From Castellaniella defragrans (GTDB lineage: Bacteria > Pseudomonadota > Gammaproteobacteria > Burkholderiales > Burkholderiaceae_B): 64,000 nt of DNA. Shown piece by piece: positions 59,753 through 64,000 of this stretch (its first letter is position 1; each line of letters starts with the position of its first letter). The notes below the pieces were generated by a model. The model worked only from the letters and a program-made list of their open reading frames with translations, did no database searches and had not been told where the DNA came from. Location: NCBI RefSeq assembly GCF_014203015.1, contig NZ_JACHIB010000011.1, positions 82,781 through 146,780 of the forward strand, given 5' to 3'. Both the position numbers and the translations under genes were made by a program.

Positions 59753-60500
59753 GCCATGCCCGATCGGAACGACGCTTCGCCTGCCGCAGATCCTCCTGCC
59801 ACCGCCCCTGCTGCTGCGGTTGCTCCGACAGCCTCCGCCGCAGTGTCTACGGATGCTGCCGCTGCCGGTCCCGCTGCCTCCGCTGTCGTTGCTGCTCCTG
59901 CTGTTGCCGCCTCTGCTTCCACTGCCCCCACCGCTGCTGCCGTTACTCTGGCTACCCCCGCCGCAGTGGCTATGGATGCTGCCGCTGCAGGTCCCACCAC
60001 CTCCGCTGCCGTTGCTGTTCCTGCTGCTCCCACCGCCGCCTCCCTGCCCGCTGCCGTGGTCCCCGCCGACGACCACGACAGTCCCTGGAAGGAGGCCCTG
60101 GAACTCTTCTTCCGCCAGGCCATCGAACTGCTGGCGCAGGCCCTGTACAAGGTCATCGACTGGTCCGTGGCCCCGCAATTCCTGGACAAGGAACTGCAGG
60201 CGCTTGGCGTGCCCGACGGCCCGCCCGGCCATGGGCGCCTGCATGCCGACAAGCTGGTGCGGGTGCGCCACAAGGACGGCGCCGACGCCTGGATCCTGGT
60301 CCACGTCGAGGTCCAGGGCGGCGGCATGGGCGCCCGCGCCCTGTCCCGGATCGCGCAGCGCATGTACCGCTACAGGACGCGTATCGAACACCGCCACGAA
60401 GGCCTGAACGCCCGCGCGGGGCGCGCGCCGCCGGCGCTGTTCAGCCTGGCCATCCTGGTGGCCAGCCGATCCGGCCCAGAACGCCTGGAATACCGGCGCG

Positions 60501-60515
60501 AGTTCCTCGGCCAGG
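60501..60515. repeat. Target-site duplication, left copy
   Basis: AGTTCCTCGGCCAGG abuts the left end of the insertion and is repeated exactly at 61942-61956. Confidence 0.9.
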
Positions 60516-61941
60516 TGTCAACGCTAAATAGAAATGACCGGTTTTCTCCCAAATAGAAATGTCCGGATCAAGGGGCAGCGGCTGGGTGTGTACGTAGGAG
60601 TTCAATGGGACCTTCCCAACGTCTCCAGGGATGATTGGCCGATGGCCCGGAGCGCTTTGTGACGACGGCCTGCACCCTGGTGTTGAGCGACTTGGAGTCT
60701 TCGGCCGGCTTGATGCGGCTGGGCTTGGGCAGGGCCTCAAAGCGCAACGCTCGTCCTGCGTGCAGAACCTGCAGCGAGCCATCGAGGTGTTCGATGACGT
60801 GCACGTGCTCGCCGGCCAGGCGTCGCTGTTCCGCCGGAGCCAGGACCTGCACGATGCGTTGCCGGAACTGGCATGAGAGCGTGCTCGACAGGCGTCGGTC
60901 GTAGTGGAAGGCCAGGGCAAGGTCCAAGGCATCGGCCTCGCCCAGGTAAGGCGCGTGGGCATCCTCGGACAGGGCCGGTGCGACAGCGAAGCGCTGGTTA
61001 TGTGCCGCGATGTACGCGGGCAGCCAGGCGTTGGCCGTCTCGATGTCGTCGATGGCTTGCAGGCGCATGGCCTTGACCAGCCGATCCTGCAAGGTCTGGT
61101 TGGCCCGCTCGACACGCCCCTTGGCCTGTGGGGAGCTGGCCTGGATGCCTTCGATGCCCAGGCGCTCGAGCGCCTGGGCGAAACAGGTGGGTTGCGGATC
61201 CTGGGGACTGGTGGAGCGGAAGATGCTGTGCCGGTCGCTGTACAGGCACATCGGCAGGCCGTGGGTGAGGATGTGCTGGCGCAGCACCCGCAGGTAGTCG
61301 GCCGTGGTCTCGGCGCGCACAAAGCGCAGCGCCATCAGCTCGCTGGTGGCGTCGTCGATGAATACCAGCAGCGTGCAGCGGGGCCCGCGTCCCTCGAACC
61401 AGTCGTGCGGACTGCCGTCGATCTGGATCAGTTCACCGCGCCGGGGGCGGCGCTCGCGCATCGGATGGATGGGGGCGCAGCGTCGGCGTCGGGCGCGCCA
61501 GAGGCCGGCGGCGCGCATGAGCGTGCGTACGCTCTCGACCGACAGCGCGATGCCGTGGCGCTGGGCGAGCATCTCGCAGGCCAGGGTCGGGCCGAAGTCG
61601 GTGTAGTGCAGTGCGATCAATTGCTGGGCCTGGCGCACCACTGCGGCCTCAAGCGTGTGGTTGGAGGTTCGGCCGCGCAGGCCATGGACCAAGGCGCTGG
61701 CGCCGCCGGCCTCGTAGCGGCGCTGGATACGGCGGAGCTGGCGCACCGAGAGTTGCAGCACGCCAGCCGCCTCGCCTTGGCTCAGTGCACCCTGCGCGAC
61801 CTGTTCCAGCACCCGCAGCCGGCCGACTTCCTTCTGGCTCATCGTGATCATCGTCCCTGTCCGTCTCGGTGGTGTGGTTCACACCATTGGACCGGACATT
61901 TCTACTTTGCACAGACCGGACATTCTCACGTTGCGCCAACA
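60516..61941. mobile_element. ISNCY-family (IS1202-like) insertion sequence, complete
   Basis: The 1,426-bp element has imperfect terminal inverted repeats. The left end is TGTCAACGCTAAATAGAAAT; the right end, read inward, is TGTTGGCGCAACGTGAGAAT; 16 of the first 26 positions match. Near both ends AAATGTCCGG/CCGGACATTT motifs recur (60550-60559 and 61889-61899), probably transposase-binding sites. It carries one transposase gene on the minus strand. The 15-bp target duplication is long, as reported for IS1202-like elements. All parts look intact, so the insertion is recent. Confidence 0.88.
60568..61851 (-). CDS. ISNCY-family transposase
   Basis: This DDE transposase of 427 residues carries an N-terminal helix-turn-helix (ALSQGEAAGVLQLSVRQLRR, about residues 17-36) and a second winged-helix-like part (PTLACEMLAQRHGIALS). 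The catalytic core follows: Asp in ELIQIDGSPHDWFE (about 145), Asp in LLVFIDDATSEL (about 163) and Glu in KGRVERANQTLQDRL (about 246). The C-terminus ends HPAAAP. Both the residues and the length match intact family members. It is transcribed opposite to the interrupted gene. Confidence 0.9.
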   Translation of the reverse strand: MITMSQKEVGRLRVLEQVAQGALSQGEAAGVLQLSVRQLRRIQRRYEAGGASALVHGLRGRTSNHTLEAAVVRQAQQLIALHYTDFGPTLACEMLAQRHGIALSVESVRTLMRAAGLWRARRRRCAPIHPMRERRPRRGELIQIDGSPHDWFEGRGPRCTLLVFIDDATSELMALRFVRAETTADYLRVLRQHILTHGLPMCLYSDRHSIFRSTSPQDPQPTCFAQALERLGIEGIQASSPQAKGRVERANQTLQDRLVKAMRLQAIDDIETANAWLPAYIAAHNQRFAVAPALSEDAHAPYLGEADALDLALAFHYDRRLSSTLSCQFRQRIVQVLAPAEQRRLAGEHVHVIEHLDGSLQVLHAGRALRFEALPKPSRIKPAEDSKSLNTRVQAVVTKRSGPSANHPWRRWEGPIELLRTHPAAAP

Positions 61942-61956
61942 AGTTCCTCGGCCAGG
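61942..61956. repeat. Target-site duplication, right copy
   Basis: This exact copy of AGTTCCTCGGCCAGG lies at the right end of the insertion. The interrupted reading frame resumes from it. Confidence 0.9.
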
Positions 61957-62681
61957 GTGTGTATTTTTCCTTTCATGCCGTACACTTGTCCCAGTGGCTG
62001 AGCCGCTGGAGCGAGCTGGAATCGCTGGCGCGCACGAACCCGTTTGCCGTGGTGATCATGGCGCAGCTGCAGGCCCTGCGGTATCGGACCGGGGCGCAGC
62101 GGCTGGAGCCCACCGTCTCGCTGGTGCGGCTGCTGTACGGCTACGGCTACGACCGGGAACACATCCAGCCGCTGCTGCGGCTGATCGAATGGATGCTGCG
62201 GCTGCCTGCGCAGCAGGAGCCGGCCTATCTGGCGGCGGTGGAACGCCTGGAACAGGAGCGCAAGATGAGCTATGTGATGATTGCCGAACGCCGCGGCATT
62301 GCGAAGGGTCTGGAACAAGGCCAGGTGAAGGGCCAGGCCGATCTGCTGCTGCGCCTGATCCAGCGCCGCTTCGGGGCCGTGGATGCCGCCGTCGAGCAGC
62401 GCATCCGCGCCGCCGGCGCGGAAGATCTGGAAGCCTGGTCGCTGAACTTCGTGGACGCCACGACCCTGGAAGACGTGTTCCGCGGCTGAGAAGGTCCGGA
62501 CCCGCCAATCGCCCCGGCACCACGACGCGGCCGCCCCTGTTCTGCCGGCTCGGATAGGTTCGACAGGCTGCCGAATGGTTGCAGCAGGGCTCGATGCGGC
62601 GAATGGCGCCGCCGGCCGAGGACCCCGCCGCTTAGTCTTCATGAAAGGAATATCGCCCATCACCACCAGGCGACGAGTCCG

Positions 62682-63905
62682 TCAGGACTGCTGCATGCCG
62701 TACCGGACGAGCGAATGCAGCGCCCAGCTCGTGTACGGATTGATGATGTCGCCATGGCCGCCGATTTTCTTGCCGTCGGAGCCATTCAGCCCGTAGATCC
62801 TGTTGTTTCCGTCCAGAGCATACGGATCGGGCGCCGTTTTGATGGGAATCAGCTGTTCACCCGAATGGCGTGGACCATAGCCGCCGAGCGCGGCGTAGGG
62901 ACTTGGAGAAGGATCCCGGGCAAGGGCATCGATCTTGGTCTCCCCAAGATCGGCCTTGCGGCGTAAGGCATGGTGAAACAGCGTGTGCAATGCAAAATCA
63001 TGAGAACTGAAAGTGGAGAGAATGGGTGCATGGACCCGCTCTTGCAGACCGTGGTAGCCCCCTTGTCCCGTTTTGCCCGGAAGACGGTCGGCAAAGGCCA
63101 GGTGTGATATCGCCGGCTGCAGCAACAGGGCGGAATGGACCTTTCTGGAGTGCGGCTGGGTGGACTTGAGTGCCGATAGCATGACCTTGGCGCCATAGGA
63201 ATGGCCGACCAGATGGATGCGGGCGGCGCTATTGTCGAGCAGCTGCTGCAAGACCCCGCCAACGCCGGCATGCCCGACCACGCCCGCCCGGTCCTTCATG
63301 ATTGCGACGGTCAGCAGGCGGATGATGCGCCGGGGATCGAGCACCTTGAAAAAACCATCCTGTATGCGCGTGTCCTTGATCTGCGCGCCGCCATGGCCGG
63401 GAGAACCGGCACCCGATTCGCTGGCTTCGATCCAGCTGTCCAGAAGCGCCTGCGGCGCCACGGTTTCGACATGATCTATTTCTCCTTCGGAGTCGGATAC
63501 CACCTTCGTCATCAGTTCCGCCAGCTGCAGGGCCTGCTGCCGGCCGAGACCGTTCGTCTGTGCCAGCGAATAGAGCGCGCTGCGATCTTCTTCTTCCAGA
63601 ATATCGGCGACTTCTGCCAGGTCCTGCAAAAAGCGGTCTTCGGGATAATCATCATCCGCTTCGGGTGGGTCCATGTCCATGAAGTCCGGGCCACGTTCCG
63701 ATTTGCCGAAGACCAGGGCGGTGCTTGGCCAGAAAACACCCACCATCATGGGCTTGTATCCCGCCGGCATGGCCAGGTCGTGGGCCTGGCGCAGCTTTGA
63801 ATACTCGTCGAAAAAATCCTGATATCTTTTATTCGCCCACGTCCAGTCGTTGTTCCATCCGTGGGAAAAGAAAAACACATCGGAAAATTCATGTGCCCTG
63901 GATAT
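62682..63905 (-). pseudogene. Alpha/beta-hydrolase-fold protein, 5' end lost to an IS
   Basis: About 407 residues remain of a hydrolase-like protein. VFFFSHGWNNDWTWANKRYQ resembles the oxyanion-hole region and the nucleophile elbow is IHLVGHSYGAKVMLSAL near residue 230. A candidate catalytic His lies in SSHDFALHTLFHHAL. The middle part is acidic (MDPPEADDDYPEDRF). There is no signal peptide because the N-terminus is missing. The frame runs into an IS21-like end at 63906, so the start is lost; a TTG at the junction could allow some translation. The role is unknown. It is lower in GC than its neighbours, suggesting accessory origin. Confidence 0.75.
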
Positions 63906-64000
63906 TGTCAAGCGACACCAGGAATTGACCCCCTGGCGACACCTAAAACTGACCCCCCCTACGGTTGAACGAACGGCTGCCCGATGGCAGCAGAACTGGG
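63906..64000. mobile_element. Terminal part of an IS21-like element (continues beyond window)
   Basis: The sequence begins TGTCAAGCGACACCAGG and contains two 24-bp direct repeats of the form GCGACACC...TGACCCCC at 63912-63935 and from 63936. IS21-family ends have such multiple terminal repeats and begin with TG. The transposase genes would lie to the right. The match to the family is by pattern only. Confidence 0.6.

Larger units (their letters stand above)
59756..62489 (+). pseudogene. Rpn-family nuclease gene split by an ISNCY-type element
   Basis: The two parts, 59756-60515 and 61957-62489, join in frame if the insertion and one copy of its 15-bp target duplication are removed, giving about 430 residues. 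The N-terminal 105 residues are Ala/Pro/Thr low complexity with a 123-nt internal near-repeat. Next comes an Rpn-like region (DSPWKEALELFFRQAIELLAQ; HADKLVRVRHKDGADAWILVHVEVQGG with the Asp and E-x-Q residues). After the junction (EFLGQ|GVYFSFHAVHL) follow LSQWLSRWSELESLARTNPFA and a DUF4351 end (LLLRLIQRRFGAVD). The first half is stopped inside the element after REFLGQVSTLNRN. It is paralogous to the intact gene at 38727. Confidence 0.88.

Overview
The window reads as a chromosomal segment of a high-GC betaproteobacterium, most probably Alcaligenaceae (Bordetella/Achromobacter-like). This is inferred from roughly 70% GC, Fur-type boxes in front of BfeA/FepA-like and FpvA-like receptors, and a reversed-order FadB-like protein. 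No rRNA or tRNA gene was seen.

Region 1 (1-13.5 kb) is an iron/siderophore island: a FecE-like ATPase (cut by the window edge) and FecCD permease facing left; then, facing right, a siderophore-esterase-like hydrolase, an ECF sigma factor, a FecR regulator, an STN-containing TonB receptor, a beta-propeller lipoprotein, a MacA/MacB-type exporter and a catecholate receptor (bfeA-like). Region 2 (13.5-22.8 kb) is mostly core genome: a MazEF-type toxin-antitoxin pair, a degenerate REP-associated (RAYT) transposase relative, a fadN/fadA-like beta-oxidation pair behind a PsrA-type palindrome, pgi, a cluster of REP hairpins and an NCS2 purine permease.

Region 3 (22.9-31.3 kb) makes O-antigen: galE, a GT2 glycosyltransferase, wbaP, a WaaL-type ligase and rmlB-rmlD / rmlA-rmlC. 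Region 4 (31.3-38.6 kb) holds a SapC-family protein followed by a complete type I secretion operon (PrtD-, PrtE- and TolC-like) with a second, lipoprotein-type TolC homologue. Region 5 (38.7-49.8 kb) returns to surface glycans: two acyltransferases, large multi-domain glycosyltransferases including an RgpF-type protein, and a Wzm/Wzt ABC exporter with a methyltransferase.

Region 6 (49.9-59.3 kb) is the most unusual. It carries related S-layer/RTX-like proteins sharing an N-terminal module, in several states. One has its own N-terminal repeats (49.9 kb). One sits behind a near-consensus sigma70 promoter but is cut short by an 11-bp tandem duplication. Two are decayed fragments, and one is full-length. 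A 145-bp repeat with a terminator recurs between copies, and a methyltransferase with a regulatory domain lies among them. With the SapC/T1SS genes and the O-antigen genes, I read regions 3-6 as one S-layer-like surface system: exported by T1SS, possibly anchored to O-antigen, possibly varied by recombination between cassettes. That reading is inference.

Region 7 (59.7-64 kb) has an Rpn-family nuclease gene split by an ISNCY-type insertion with a 15-bp target duplication, then a hydrolase gene truncated by the end of an IS21-like element.
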